Below are positions 1-12,348 of a stretch of 64,000 nt of DNA, piece after piece (within the stretch, counting starts at the first letter, position 1; the number at the start of each line of letters is the position of its first letter). A model generated the notes under the pieces. That model was not told where the DNA came from and made no database searches. It worked only from the letters and a program-made list of their open reading frames with translations. Made by a program: the position numbers and the translations under genes. The stretch comes from Colocasia esculenta (Eukaryota; Streptophyta; Magnoliopsida; Alismatales; Araceae), in contig CM024760.1 of the NCBI GenBank assembly GCA_014218235.1, positions 147,947,245 to 148,011,244 on the forward strand. The letters are read 5' to 3'.

Positions 1-1227
1 TTGGGGGTAAAGCTAGCTCATTCGCCACACTACCCATCCACCTGAGAATCTCAAATGGGTCAATGAACCTCGAACTCAGCTTGTCATGCCTGCCAAACCT
101 GACCACGCCTCGTGTAGGTGATACCTTGAGAAAAACATGCTCGCCAACCTCGAACTCTAAGTCCTTCCTTCTATTGTCGGCGTAGCTCTTCTGCCTATCC
201 TGCGTTGCAATCAACCTCTATCTGATGAGCTGGATCTTATCTGAAGCTTCTTGAACCAACTCAGGTCCTATCAACAGCCTATCACCAGTCTCCTCCCAAC
301 ACAAAGGAGACCTATAGGGCCGACTGTACAAAGCCTCAAATGGAGCCATGCCTATACTTGCGTGAAAACGGTTGTTGTAAGCAAACTCAACATGTATTCG
401 AGCGTCTGAATCGTCCCCTCAGACTGACCGTCTGTCTGAGGATGAAAAGCCAAACTGAGCTTCAACTGAGAACCCAAAGCCTCCTGAAGACCTTGCCATA
501 ACCTCGACGTAAATCGTGGGTCTCTATCTGAGATAATGGACTTTGGCACACCATGCAATCTCACCATGCTGCCTACATAAAGCCTCGCCAAGCTCTCCAC
601 AGACTGTTTCTTCCTCATAGGTAAGAAGTGAGCAGTCTTGGAGAAACGGTCCACGACCACCCATATCGAGTCATTTCCCTTAGCTAACCTGGGCAAACCT
701 GTCACAAAATCCATGGTGATCGCTTCCCACTTCCACACAGGTATCTCCATCTTCTGCATAAGGCCTAATGGTCACTGACGTTCGGCCTTAACCTGCTTAC
801 ACACCAAACACCGAGATACAAACTCTGCCACGTCCTTCTTCATGCCTAACCATCAGAAGGATTGCTTCAAGTCCTGATACATCTTGGTGTTACTTGGATG
901 AATGGAGAACCGCGACCTGTGAGCTTCTGCAAGTACTCGCTCACGAGGCTCCACGACATCTGGTACAAAATACTATGTGCTGGAATCTAATAACACTGTC
1001 ATCATCACGAGCAATACCTGCCTTGCCCACCATCTTATGAAGTTTGGGATCTACACCTTGCTGCTCTATCACCTCGTCCAACACAGTAGATCGGATGGAC
1101 AACTGTGCCACAAAAGCCTGACATAACCATGGCTCTAGCTTGGTCATGGCATAAGCCACATCCTCTAGCATCTTCCAATCTTGCTATAGTAGAGATCTCT
1201 TTCAGCTGAGCACATCTGCCATGACAT
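1..1227 (-). pseudogene. Integrase of element A' (decayed, cut by window edge)
   Basis: The enzyme would insert the cDNA into chromosomes. Reading minus, the zinc-binding region ends near 780 with CLVC. The core at 759-352 has the catalytic triad D17 (MDF), D78 (SDRDPRF) and E114 (DGQSE), counting from the Met at 759. The last two are separated by exactly 35 residues, which is the DD35E signature. One conserved Arg after the Glu is Gly. After the helix EYML, near 390, the frame is lost by a small deletion that removes the usual stretch before VEFAYNN. The protein then continues in another frame to the left edge through ALYSRPYRSP, LLIGPEL and FLKVSP. Stops also occur at 770-780 and near 240. 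The chromodomain, if present, lies outside the window. Confidence 0.88.
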
Positions 1228-3259
1228 TCACCTTCCCCAGATGTTACTAAAACTCGAAGTCGTAGTCCTTAAGAAACTCGATCCACCTTCTCTACCGTTC
1301 AACTCCTTCTGAGAGAATAGGTACCTCAAGCTCTTGGGGTATGTGAACACCTCGAACCTGGCACCATCGAGGTAGTGTCTCCAGATCTTCAGTGCATGTA
1401 CTACAGCTGCTAACTCCAAGTCATGGGTCGGATAGTTATGCTCAAGCTTCTTTCATTGGCAAGAAGTATATGCAACTACCTTACCGTGCTACATCAAAAC
1501 ACAACCAAGACCTATCTGTGAAGCATCTGAATAGATCTCAAAACCTTCGGCACCTCTAGGCAATATCATCACGGGTGGAGATGTCAGCTTTGTCTTTAGC
1601 TTCTGGAAACTGCTCTCACAATTCTCGGACCACACATACTTAACCCCGTTCCTGGTCAGCATGGTCAAAGGTGCTTCTATGGAGCAAAAGCCTTCTATGA
1701 AACGCCTGTAATAACCTACTAACCCAAGAAAACTCCTGATCTTAGATGGTGTCCTCAGAGTCTCCCACTCTAACACTGCCTGCACCCTTGCCGAATGAAC
1801 AACAACTCTAGCGCCTAAGATGACATGCCCAAGGAAGTGAACCTCGCGCATCCAGAAGTCGCAGTTGCTGAACTTGGCATGCATCTTGTGCTCTCGGAGA
1901 ACTTCTAGAACTGTCCTCAGATGCTCATAGTATGTAGCCTCATTAGGGGAGTAGACTAACACATCGTCTATGAATACCACAACAAAGCTATCCAAGTGTG
2001 GCCTAAACACCCTATTCATGAGATCCATGAACGTTGCAGGGGCGTTAGTTAGACCAAATGGAAGCACAAGGAACTCATAGTGTCCATAGTTGATTCTAAA
2101 TATAGTCTTAGAAACATCCTCCTCCTTGATCCTTAACTGATGATAGCCGGATCGCAGATCGATCTTGGAGAACATGGATGCATTCTGTAGCTGATCAAAC
2201 AAATCATTAATGCGCAGCAAGGGGTACTTGTTCTTAGCTGTCACCTGGTTGAGCTTTATGTAGTCAATGCACAACCTGAGGGAACCATCCTTCTTCTTCA
2301 TGAATAATATAGATGTACCCCATGGTGACACACTAGGGTGAATAAACCCCTTGTCAAGTAACTCCTGCAATTGCTTCCTCATCTCAGCTAACACCACAGG
2401 TGCCATCCAGTAGGGAGCCTTAGAGATAGGTGAGGCGCCTAGAAGCAACTCAATAGTGAACTCTATCTCCCTTGATGGTGGCAATATAGACAAATCATCA
2501 GGGAATACCTCTGGGAATTCCTGCAGAACCTCGATCTCCCCAAGGGTAGGTGACTGTTTGGCCTTAGGAACTAAGACCACACTGGCAAGGAAAGCGTCAC
2601 AACCCTTGTTCACCATCTTCATAGCCTTCATGGTGGAGATCACAAGCCTTCCCGCCAAATTCCTAGGCAAAGGATAGGAGAACTCATCCTCACCAGGGAT
2701 ACGGAAAGTAATTCTCTTCCCCCTGCAATCGACCAAGGCATAGTGCTCCTCAAGCCAATCCAGACCAAGTATGGCATCGTAGTCTTTCATCTTGAGCAAG
2801 TAGAAGCACCCAAATAAACCTCGGTCTTCAATGCACGCAGGTAAAGATGAGATGCACTTCCTGGTCGCTATAGTATCTGATGGTGTGTGCACAGACAAGG
2901 GAACCTCTGACTCCTCTGCCTCCGCTCCAGACTCTGCCTCTAACTGCTTAGCAAACTGCTCGGAAACAAATGAGTGTGTAGCACTCGTATCAAACAACAC
3001 TCGAGCCTACATGCCCATAACTAAAACAGTAACTTCAATGACGTTCACTGCCTACTCAGCATCCTCACGTGCAAGTGCATACACTCAAGCTTGGGCCCGA
3101 GGCCTTCCTGACTTTCCGGTCACTGGTGCTGCTGCCGCAGCTGGGGCTGGAGCTCCTCTCTGTGCAAATTGCTAAAGTCTGGGGCAGTCTCTGATCTGGT
3201 GCTCGACGCTACCACACTTCAGGCATTTCCCTACTAACTTCCAACACTCTAAGCTGCCA
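1228..3259 (-). pseudogene. Gag zinc knuckle, protease, RT and RNase H of element A'
   Basis: From right to left: a CCHC knuckle (CLKCGSVEHQIRDC, about 3190-3232), an Ala/Pro-rich linker, aspartic protease, reverse transcriptase and RNase H. The protease active site reads LFDTSATHSF, with Ser where most copies have Gly. RT has the fingers motif (SPWGTSILFMKKKDGSLRLCIDY), LDLRSGYHQ-type palm residues (IDLRSGYHQL) and a FIDD catalytic box at about 1965-1977. RNase H begins at IYSDAS and continues past a TAG at 1489-1491 to about 1228, with another stop near 1450. At least four stops lie between the knuckle and the protease. It is one frame with the gag, interrupted at 3259 by LTR D inside the first zinc knuckle. 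Confidence 0.9.
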
Positions 3260-6200
3260 TGTAACGGCCCTGGATATCTATACCCAATAAGGGTCCATAT
3301 CCAGATCCGTCTCCCACGAACGGACCGAAGTCTCGCAAGGGATAGCTCATACACGTGTCTAGGAAGAATATAAAAGACAAACCACAACAGTAAGAGACAC
3401 AAGAAAGAACATGTGCTCATATATGCATATAACAATTTACAACTGTCCCATTACATTATTACATGTCCAAATTAAGAGGAGTATAAATACCTGAGGCATA
3501 CCCCGAGGGAGCATAAGCTCACACAACTGTACTAACACTACTACTGGTGGTACAAGTCTGTCACAACGCCTTCGCAAGCAAAACCAATGGTAAACCCTAA
3601 AAAAAACTGTAAGGTAGTGAGCCTCAACAAGTCACTTGCTCAGTAGGGGATTACCCAAAAACTACACATAAATCGGGAGGACCTCAACCCCAACGGGTCT
3701 CACTAGAAACACCGGTAGCTAAACCATATCATGCTCACAGCAAAGTATAACTATATCAATTCACATCAAATTTCGGAAAGAAGAAGAGACATCAACACTA
3801 GCACCACGCTACTAGTCTGCCTAATAACTATAAAGCCTAGCCCACAAGCCTCACAGGCACACCACCTCAACAGCTGATCGCCTAAGCTGTAAGCCACACA
3901 GGCAAACCATTGCCTAAGCTACTGGCTTCATTGGCAAACCTCCAACACATAGATAACAGGACTGCTAACCGAGAGCTAATCCTTTATACCCTTAAACCAC
4001 GATGTATCGAATGTCACACTTGAGTAACAGGACTGGTTACCACGATGCCAATCCATTGCACACTAAACCATATTCGGAAACTTACCCAAGGAAGGTAAAA
4101 CACAGCAAGTGGAAGGTCTCACCGCATGACCTCCACTTCATCACCTGAAAAGGCTAGTACTCAGCATACCATGAGAAATCAGTACCCACAAAGGGTACAA
4201 GTACCTACCACCACGAGGTATCACCACTGAAACACAAACACAACTATGCCACTACCAGGGCACACCACAACCAATCAACCATAACCAGTGAGTCTCCGCT
4301 TACCAACCACAACAACAACCGTGCCAACACCATGGCACACCTGGACGGGTAAAACCGCAACCAACACACGCTACAATCAGTAGCAAAGCAAGAGCCGGAA
4401 AGCACAATGCCACCACATGGGACAGACTACTGGTTCATGACACCAAGATCCAACCCGGACAACACAGTACAAGAACTACCTCTCAGTCTCACAGTCACGA
4501 ACGTAAGGTCCAACTGCCGCTCCACAACATAAGTAAAGCCAAAGAACTGTGGAGACCAACCAAACAACCACAACCTACAGGGCACACACCCTGCAGACCC
4601 ATGCCTGGCACCTTTAGAGACTCTAACCCCAGCTCTCTAAAGTGAGGCACTGGTAACAGGACTAGCCAGGGCCCAGTACGTGTATTGGTGTCTGTAACCC
4701 CCCAGCTACGAGCGCGCTACAAGTGACCAAACAACAAACTCTCACAAGTCGCTGTCCCCTGCCGTCTTTACCTTAGCCGGACGACAACTCTCCCCGAGAG
4801 CGAGGGTGTCCAAGAAGACGACAAGACCTCGACGGTACCACTCTACCGGGACAAGCCCCGAGCACACACAGGTGCCTGGCTCACACAAAACCTGGGGCAC
4901 CCAACTGAAGAGGCATTCTGGAATAGGCGCCGGACCACCACACTCGGCAATGCACAAACCACGATATATACTTATATATTCTTTATTACAAACCATGGTA
5001 CAAATGTCAGGAATAGCTTGACTCCGGTCACCCTGTGACCTACAAGCTATCCCACACGAACTCACATGTATACCACAATAACCAATCATAAACTGGCCTA
5101 TGATTGGTCATCACGTGACCTCCTTGCCACATACATACAATATACACCATTTATACACCAACTCTTAACCTTACTTACATTACACTAATTACACCATCTC
5201 TATTAGTCCATAAAAGACGTTACAAGACTGAGGCTAGGTTCACACTGGAATCATCATTGCCTAGCCATCACAACAGTATGCGCCATGCACATACTCACAT
5301 CACGAAGACACCACACCAACTACGTAAACCACCCACTAATCACGTGGGCAACACGCTCACAGAGCGCTATGGGTGCCAATGCACCACTTGCCAAAGCCAT
5401 GCACGTCAATCATCGGTTATCAGATAACCAAATCACCCAAAACCATGCAAAGTAGGGCCCTCGGCTGTGATCGCGATAGAGGACAAGGTCGCCTTCTGAT
5501 CGCGATGCCATGACATGTCGCGATAAGAAACCCTATCGCGACGGGTCAGCCTGTCGCGACCTGGTCGCGATAGCAGGGTCTGTCCCCTTCTCAAGCGAAA
5601 ACCCTAATCTAGGAACCATCTCTGAATTTTCCATGCAAATCACCCTAAACACCATTTCAACCCGGTTTTCATGCTCATTTCACCTCCTAGACATGGTATC
5701 TACTATTTTTAAAGTGGTAAACAAATCAATATGTAATCCACATAACAAATCAAGGTAGAACTCCCTACCTTCATGAAGAATGTGCAAATCGGCTACGACA
5801 CGACATCTCCCTCGCTCCATGCGACGTCCTCGCGTCGAGAGCGCGTCGAACACCATGCTGGAACGCCAAATCGCCCAGAGAAGCTGCAGCAGCTCCCCTC
5901 CTAGTCGAGTAGAGCTTGTGAAAGCTCGGTTTGGCCAACCTTCTTAAAAACCGCACAGTGGTTGGGAACGCGATGTACCTCCTCGTCGCGACCTTGTCGC
6001 GATGGACTAGGGCGTCGCATTCCCACTCCCGACGTCAGCAGGCCACCCCAGCGTGCGATACGCAGCGCACATGCAGACGTCAACCCAAAGCAGCAGCAAC
6101 CAGAACGCGACCCCCACTACCGTCGTGTTCAGAACGCGACCTACACCCCCATCGCGTTCACATCCAGTGAACCAATAGGCACTATGGGCTTAACCTGCCG

Positions 6201-6351
6201 GCCCACTAAGCCCTACACAACGCGTGGAAACCACAACCAAAGCCCAATGACCCCACATTGGTCATGAGCACCACACCAAAACCAATAAATGTGGATCCGA
6301 ACTACCACTAAACGACGATCCACGAAGATCCGAAAAACGTGCTACGTTACA
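3260..6351 (-). mobile_element. LTR D: 3.1 kb gypsy LTR inserted in gag of A'
   Basis: On the minus strand this begins TGTAACGTAGCACG and ends GGGCCGTTACA, so its ends are TG...CA with a 6-bp inverted repeat (TGTAAC/GTTACA). On the right it is followed by aggaatgtcatcctcgac, a sequence of the type found just upstream of the 3' LTR in this class of gypsy element. It therefore looks like a 3' LTR with a short internal tail whose element was later deleted, rather than a clean solo LTR. The candidate left target duplication is tgcca (3255-3259), and I find no right partner. No reading frame inside it resembles a known protein. It carries a dense TCGCGA cluster (5471-6002). Confidence 0.7.
5471..6002. 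repeat. TCGCGA palindrome cluster in LTR D
   Basis: The 6-bp palindrome TCGCGA occurs six times in 100 bases (starts at 5471, 5500, 5518, 5536, 5554, 5565) and again at 5986 and 5997. Related half-sites (GTCGC, CGCGAC, ACGCG) fill the stretch up to about 6170. By chance one copy per about 4 kb would be expected. The spacing is irregular, so it is a motif cluster rather than a tandem repeat. Confidence 0.85.
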
Positions 6352-6774
6352 TTACTATCACCTAAAAAGGAATGTCATCCTCGACATTCAAAACGAACGA
6401 CAATAAACCACACTATCACCTAAAAAGAAACAAAACCATATACAGAGTTTCTTCTACATCTTCTTTTCAAACCATCTACTCATTTCCATACTTGCTCTAC
6501 CTTCCCTTACGTTTTAAATTATACCACAATTACTTTATTCTCTGGATCTATTCTGCCATTCCTTACCTTTCGATTATAGGCAATTCTACCCTACTATTAG
6601 CGCTTTATCTCCTTTGACTGAACCTACTTCCACATTTTCTGAGCAATTCTACCTGGCCAATGGCGCTTTATCTGCTTGGGCTTGATCTATTTCCCCATTT
6701 TCCTAGTTGTGTTTGCAACATTTCTTTCTGGGCCGCTTTTCTTACTTATTTCCTTTCACTTCACATTATTATCT
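6352..6774 (-). other. Residual 3' internal tail of the D element
   Basis: AT-rich sequence with no recognisable protein. Its first 40 bases resemble the region just upstream of gypsy 3' LTRs (compare 58840-58880 beside element C). On the minus strand it holds two copies of a diverged unit of about 70 bases, each starting agataaagcg (near 6595-6610 and 6660-6675) and each followed by gtagaattgc. The right boundary with the A' gag, near 6774, is placed by where gag-like codons begin. A deletion here probably removed the rest of D together with the central gag of A'. Confidence 0.4.
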
Positions 6775-6963
6775 TTGCAATGTAGCCTGAGTCTGTGCCT
6801 GCGTCTGCATCGCCTAGACCAGGCCTTGCATGAACAGATCATAGTCCACAGGTGGCGGTGGTGGAAGTACCGTGGGACCCTAGGGTGCTGGGGCCTGCTG
6901 CTCACCCCTCTCCTCATGTCTCTGCTCATCCTCTCAAGCCTGAGTACCACACCTACCACGGCT
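6775..6963 (-). pseudogene. Gag N-terminus of element A'
   Basis: The start ATG at 6963-6961 (minus) opens MVSRGR. Then comes a charged and Gln/Pro-rich leader containing LPPPPPVDYDLFMQGLV and a Gln/Thr-rich AMQTQAQTQATLQ run, typical of Tekay-type gag N-termini. It has internal stops: a TGA after residue 11, a TAG after the APAP stretch and a TAG within the LV/AMQ helix. The untranslated leader (6964-7138) aligns by eye with 38733-38900 of element A, including the gcaatggt start context. The capsid that should follow is absent. Confidence 0.72.
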
Positions 6964-7138
6964 CACCATTGCTTGTAAAACAAATGACTCAATTAGAACC
7001 TAAGTTATTTAGTCCTAACCATTTTCTTAACTACATTCAATTCATTATTAGATGTTTTCCAGATATATGGACTGATTCCATAAAGACTTTGAAATATTGT
7101 GTGGATGATGGCTTATTTATGTACAATCTCAACCTGTT

Positions 7139-7150
7139 GCTCTGATACCA
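7139..7150 (-). other. Primer-binding site of A' (tRNA-iMet)
   Basis: On the minus strand it reads TGGTATCAGAGC, complementary to the 3' end of plant initiator tRNA-Met. It lies five bases inside the LTR end (7156). It fixes the orientation of A': its LTR lies to the right and its interior to the left. Confidence 0.9.
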
Positions 7151-7511
7151 ATCTCTGTAACGACACCCTGTATACTGGTATGATTATACCAATCCACATC
7201 GATATAAAGTGTGTCGTCACAGTGGAACATGTACCCAACACAACGTAGTAGGTAGAGATGTGCACAAATAACAAAGGAAAGTACAGTGGAAAGGAAAGTA
7301 ATTCTTATTCCATCATCATTACACACATCCCATAGTCAATATAGTAGCCAATTAAATAAACAAAGTCCATAAATAACAAGCCCATGACATAACATCGTCT
7401 CAAATACTAGCATAAGAAAAGTACAAGCTAAGTAGATAACCTCCAAGATCTCTACTACTCGTCTCGCTCGGAGTCACTCCTCGCTATCTCCTCCTCAATC
7501 TCGGGAATAAC

Positions 7512-10500
7512 TGTAACACCCCAAAATTTCAGTAATTTAAAAATTATAAATAAATAAAAATAAATAATTTTCGTATTATCGGACTGACAGAACTTACGTA
7601 CCACTATTGTACGTGATAAAACACATCAGAAAATTCCGTAAAATTTATCACATCGGAAAATTCCGTAAAAATTATAAGTCAACCCCAAATATCATCTCTA
7701 AGTATTCCATGAAGAAATTCGTGCAACGAAAAATCCAATTGGCCTAGTGTACGTCACACGGGACTAATTACCCAAATTAGGAAACCAAGTCGAAAAATTA
7801 TTAATGCGGAAAAATAACCTGACCATAAATTAAATAAACATGTTGGAGAGACTTCCAAAATCATGTATTATGGACCCATTAACAAGATTGGGCCAATGGA
7901 GCACATTTGGCCCAAGGATAAAAAAAAATTGGAACAAGAAATACACAAAAATTTGAACATGTAAATAAGGGGTAATTAAAAAGGGCAATTTGGGGTTTGA
8001 AATGGAGTCATTAGCCAAGCATAGAAAGCCAAATCATGGCCAACCATTCTTGACACCTTCCCATGGTGTAGATACTTCATTTGGGACGAGAAATCCTCAA
8101 GTATGGAAGGTAGAATGCAGAATTCGCAGCCCCTTTCCTAGTCCCATTAGGATATGCAATTGAACCCTAAATCTATAAGAACTCATCACAAAATGTTTAG
8201 GGAAGGTTTGGCAACGAGTTGGGGTTGTGAGCAGCAAGCTTGGGGCGCAGGAGGAGAGGAGAACGGCTGGGGAAAACATGGGTCTTCCTCAACCTCGCTC
8301 TACATTGACCCAGAACCTGCAAGGGATTTATAGCGTAGAAAGGTAGGTGATCTCAGGCCAAGAGTAAACAAATCCCATACCATCATGTAGATCTGCATGT
8401 CTAGGTTCATTTGCACTTGGTTTGCCTAATTTTCATGTTGTATCCGTCGAGTATTAGTCGTTTTCCGTAGGTCGCGCACAGTTAGGGCTTTTTATGTTCT
8501 CCATGCTTTTCACATGATTCGAGACCGAATTAAGTCCAACCAAGTTATAAATGTTCTTCTATTAATTATCATTGTCATCTTTTGTGTTGAGAGTTCTTTC
8601 TAAATGTCATTATATTTCATGTTATAGGCCTAACATGAAGGTTGCAACGAAGTCACATATGTTTAGGATGTTTTACATTCTTCAGAGGTTTCATGCGAAT
8701 CGAGACAAAACTAGATCCAACCCCTAACATCAAAGTACTTCTATCAGTTTTCCTCGTCATCTTTCATGTTGAACATTTTGTCTAAATGTCATTAGATAGA
8801 GAGTTATAAGCGTGTAAAGAGAGTCATTGCAGGTATACTGCATTTTCGGGTTGCACTTGGAATCTCGTCTGGTCCAAGCGACGCGATTCCAGTGCCTGGT
8901 ATCGCGTCGACATTGGCCGACGCGATTCTCTAAATCGTGACCATGAGGCTGGACGTGATTTTTGCTCTGACCAGTCAACGGCGCGAGTGAGACTTTGTGA
9001 TGTGTGGGAGTTTGTGCATGTCTGAACTGCAGAGGGATCCCCCGATGCGATTCAGGCGGTTTTCCTGCCCACTGCATTATTAAACGAATATTCAGGAATG
9101 CATTAGGATTTCCTGATGCAATTCATGTGAATAGGCGGCCTAGTAGGCCGACATGATTTAGCTGTCTTCACGTTTGGTCTGTTTAACTGTACGCCGTGCT
9201 TTGAAAAATGTCCACTGTGTAGGACGCGGTTCATAAACCAACCCGAGACTGTACTTTTCAGCCAGTCAATTAGTATGTTAGATTTTCTTGGTTTATAAAC
9301 ATGTTACATTATGTTACATAGTGTGCATTGGCCTAAAAGGAACCAACCAACTTGTAAACAGTAATGACATGAATATGATTCTAATGTATGATATGTGACT
9401 TATCTTATGTTCATTGATTATTATCTTGCGATCTAGCTTGCTATGAAATTGAAATGATAAGATTATGCTATGAATGTGGGGATGAATACATGTTAGCATG
9501 GACTTGTTGGTTAAGTTGTATCATGATTTGCATGTGAGTTTTCTTAGTTATATGTTTTCTGATGTTTCAATTATTTGTTCATAAACTGCATACATGTTTA
9601 GGAAAGATCTGTGACTCACGTACACACTTGCACGATTAGGCACACCCTTCTTGGGGAATTGGGAGCTCTCTATCGGTCATTCCGTATTGGAAGACTAGCG
9701 ATCTTTTCCTTAAGACCTCCGTAAGTCTCCGTACTCTATGGATTCCCTCATAGAGACTGAGCTAGTTGTACCATGAAGTACCCTGGAGATAGAGTGCACT
9801 TGTTCTGCGTATGACCTGTCCTTAGTCATCCTCATGTCAAGACATTAATGAATTATGAAACATAAGATACGTCGTTATGCTGCCATTTAATCTCTTGAGC
9901 TTTTGTCATACCTAGACTCCATGAATGATCATGTTCTTATTACATTGAGCTTGTTATTAAAATTCCATGGCCATAATATGTATATGTTTGTTCGGCACAA
10001 CTTAGGACTTCGGTCCATTTGACTAATGCCTGTGCAATAGGGGCCCGATCTGGTCCTGGGGAGGAGCACCCCAATGTACTTATTAACCGCGGGAGTATGG
10101 ACTTATGGTGCTTAGCATGGCACAACTTATATGCAAGATTTGTGGGAATGTACCTTCGTTTGATGTGATATGATAAGTTTGATTTGATATGATATGTTTG
10201 ATCACATGAATACGTGATATCTGTGTGAGTATGGCCAATTCCTTTTGATATGATTCTATTCATGAATTACAGGTCCGTTGTATATGAAATTTGATACTTG
10301 ATCTGATATGATATTCATTCTATTCAGCTATTTGACCTGTTAGTATTGCATGCATTGTCATCATGTTCATAAGCATGTCCTGCCTACTTAAAATGCTAAT
10401 CATGTATATTAGTGCCCGCAAAATATTGAGATGTAAATCCTACTGAACTAGTTCGCTCACCCCTATCATCCTGTCCTTTTCAAGTAGTGATGAGGAACCA

Positions 10501-10816
10501 GAGGAGTCCGATGGGGTAGGGCAAGAGTGATGACCACCCGCCATGTGAGGAGTTGACAGTTTAGGAAAAGATATTTAAGTAGTCTATGTATTAGTGAAAC
10601 ATTTTTATTTGAATAATGGGCCCTTTGGTTGGCTCGATTGATGTAAGGTTTTTAATTAGTTGGAATGGAATAAAGAGTACTTTTGATGACATTATTATGG
10701 TCTCAAATGTGTTGTTATATTTAATTGTTACTCTACGTTACTCAACTATGATACGTCTATATGTATCGTTCACGTACCCCAGTATTTATTCCACTGCTAA
10801 ATATCGGGGCGTGACA
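7512..10816 (+). mobile_element. Solo LTR B0 (gypsy, C superfamily)
   Basis: 3305 bases running from TGTAACACCCC to GGGGCGTGACA with no internal region, inserted in the A' LTR. Left flank ataac (7507-7511) and right flank atact (10817-10821) fit a 5-bp duplication with one lost base in the right copy. Its first 110 bases align with the start of C' (47618) and the reverse of B1 and B2. It carries the conserved superfamily block (about 9640-9800) and a cluster of ACGCGATTC-type motifs (8875-9060). No coding potential is seen. Solo LTRs arise by recombination between the two LTRs of one element. Confidence 0.85.
8875..9060. repeat. CG-rich motif cluster in LTR B0
   Basis: Repeated acgcgattc / tcgcgtcga / gatgcgattc words, some inverted relative to each other, start directly after the conserved phrase gggttgcacttgg. 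Degenerate copies continue to about 9240. The same position in the homologous LTR C (minus strand, 57442-57210) instead carries GTGTCGACAC repeats. Confidence 0.7.
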
Positions 10817-12348
10817 ATACTTGTCTCACCTGTATGTTTAAGCAAGGATGAGTCTTCACAAAAGACTCAGCAAGCAACCTATTGGTACATCCATGCACTT
10901 ATCACATTCATTCTACTCAATTTTAACACAAAGAGCAATTTATCACATGGTTCATGTAGCAATAAACAAGTACCAAATAAGCAGTCTATAACATGCTGAC
11001 TACACATGAATTTGATGTAAATCATGGTATCATTCACAACTTATTGCATGGCACATTTCTAAGTATCTTGATCATGAAACTAAACACATGTCTACTAGTA
11101 ATGCTAGCATGATATCTATCACATCTAATATGCTCATGCATCACATATTCTAACATTTTACTTGTTGTTTTAATATAAAAAAAGTTTAATCACATGGTTT
11201 CACATTCTCACATATGGAAGCACATTATTACATTACTTTCACATAATCACTTTGCACATTCTCACTTAATTCATATTTTTACACATTATTTTTGCCATGA
11301 CACATAGCCCGAACCACCATAAAGAAGGACACATCACACACATAACACATACCCATCACCTAGGCAATACAGTGACGAATCTTGATAAACTGCGCAGAAC
11401 CGGAAGAAGCCCTCTCCACTCTAACCAGTGGTACTTGTCCACCTCTAAGATTTCATCATGATGCCCACAGGATATGACATACACATTGAGCCTTCCCATA
11501 GGGACTTTTCTATAGTACGGCTCCACAGCCTTCTATGGTAGCAGTGTCAATCTTGGCACAATATTCACTTACTCACATTGATCACATGTTTAACACATAT
11601 TATCATACACTTAATGACTGATTTATATGCTCATGGTTCAAACACATGCAACTCCAGTTACAAAATTTATCATGACTATCTAACAGTGCTAATACATGCT
11701 TAACAGAACCTAAACATGCAACTAATCATTAGAAAAGATCATTTTGTGATTAATCATACTTAATATGACCCTTAATGACTTACAATTGGAAATAGTATTC
11801 ACGGATGTCAGAACATGCTCAAATTTTAAACATAGACCCTATGCATGGAATATATCAGATACATAGTTTTTCAGAATTTTCACGATGACATATCTATTTT
11901 TAATGTTTAACAGAGGTCATAGGTAATATAATAAGGAATTTTGATTAAAGAAGAAAGATAGTAAACTGACAGTTCAAACATTCCTTGAACGTGCACACAA
12001 TAACCCTGAGTTCATGGAAAATTTTTGTGACAATAATACCCATCATACATATTTATCTCAAATTTAAATCTAAGATAACCTACTTATTTACTCATAACAG
12101 AAATTCTATACTTTATGAGTATGATCAGAAAATCATCAGAAATTCATGGCTCAATCTACTAAATGTACCTGACAAGAAAACATTTCCCTAACCTATGCAT
12201 GCATTCAAAATTTCCGAAAAATCACATCACTTAACGGCAAGGGTCTTGCCATCAATAGAGGTTAACAACATGATCGATTGCCGTCAACACAGAAACTTGA
12301 TGGCAAGGATGTATCCATCAACCTCTTGTCTGCAGAAAGTGTAGACCA
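10817..12348 (-). repeat. A' LTR segment between B0 and the Sirevirus
   Basis: AT-rich, non-coding. On the minus strand it follows the same order as 41200-43630 of the A LTR, including the well conserved stretch around the gttctgcgcag word (11394-11404) and the tgctgagtctt block near 10860. At 12230-12330 it has a small cluster of ttgacggca / tgccatcaa words, the counterpart of the TTGACGGC cluster in A at 41175-41230. Confidence 0.65.

Larger units (their letters stand above)
1..7155 (-). mobile_element. Ty3/gypsy element A', internal region (Tekay/Del-like)
   Basis: Read on the minus strand, this is one gypsy interior in the order primer site (7139-7150), gag start (6963), gag zinc knuckle (about 3210), protease, RT, RNase H and integrase. 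It runs off the left edge before the expected chromodomain. The gag is interrupted by the foreign LTR D (3260-6351) plus a residual tail to about 6774, and the middle of the capsid is missing. Gag and pol share one frame, as is usual for chromoviruses. Many in-frame stops and at least two frameshifts show it is dead. The gag start, two-knuckle layout and LTR end closely resemble the GAG-only element A at 29928-43991, so A' is a pol-bearing relative of A. Clade assignment is by pattern recognition only. Confidence 0.85.

Noticed and set aside
5510..6267. Several overlapping open frames in LTR D
   Set aside because: They run over TCGCGA-rich sequence on both strands, lack motifs and lie within the LTR; treated as chance frames.
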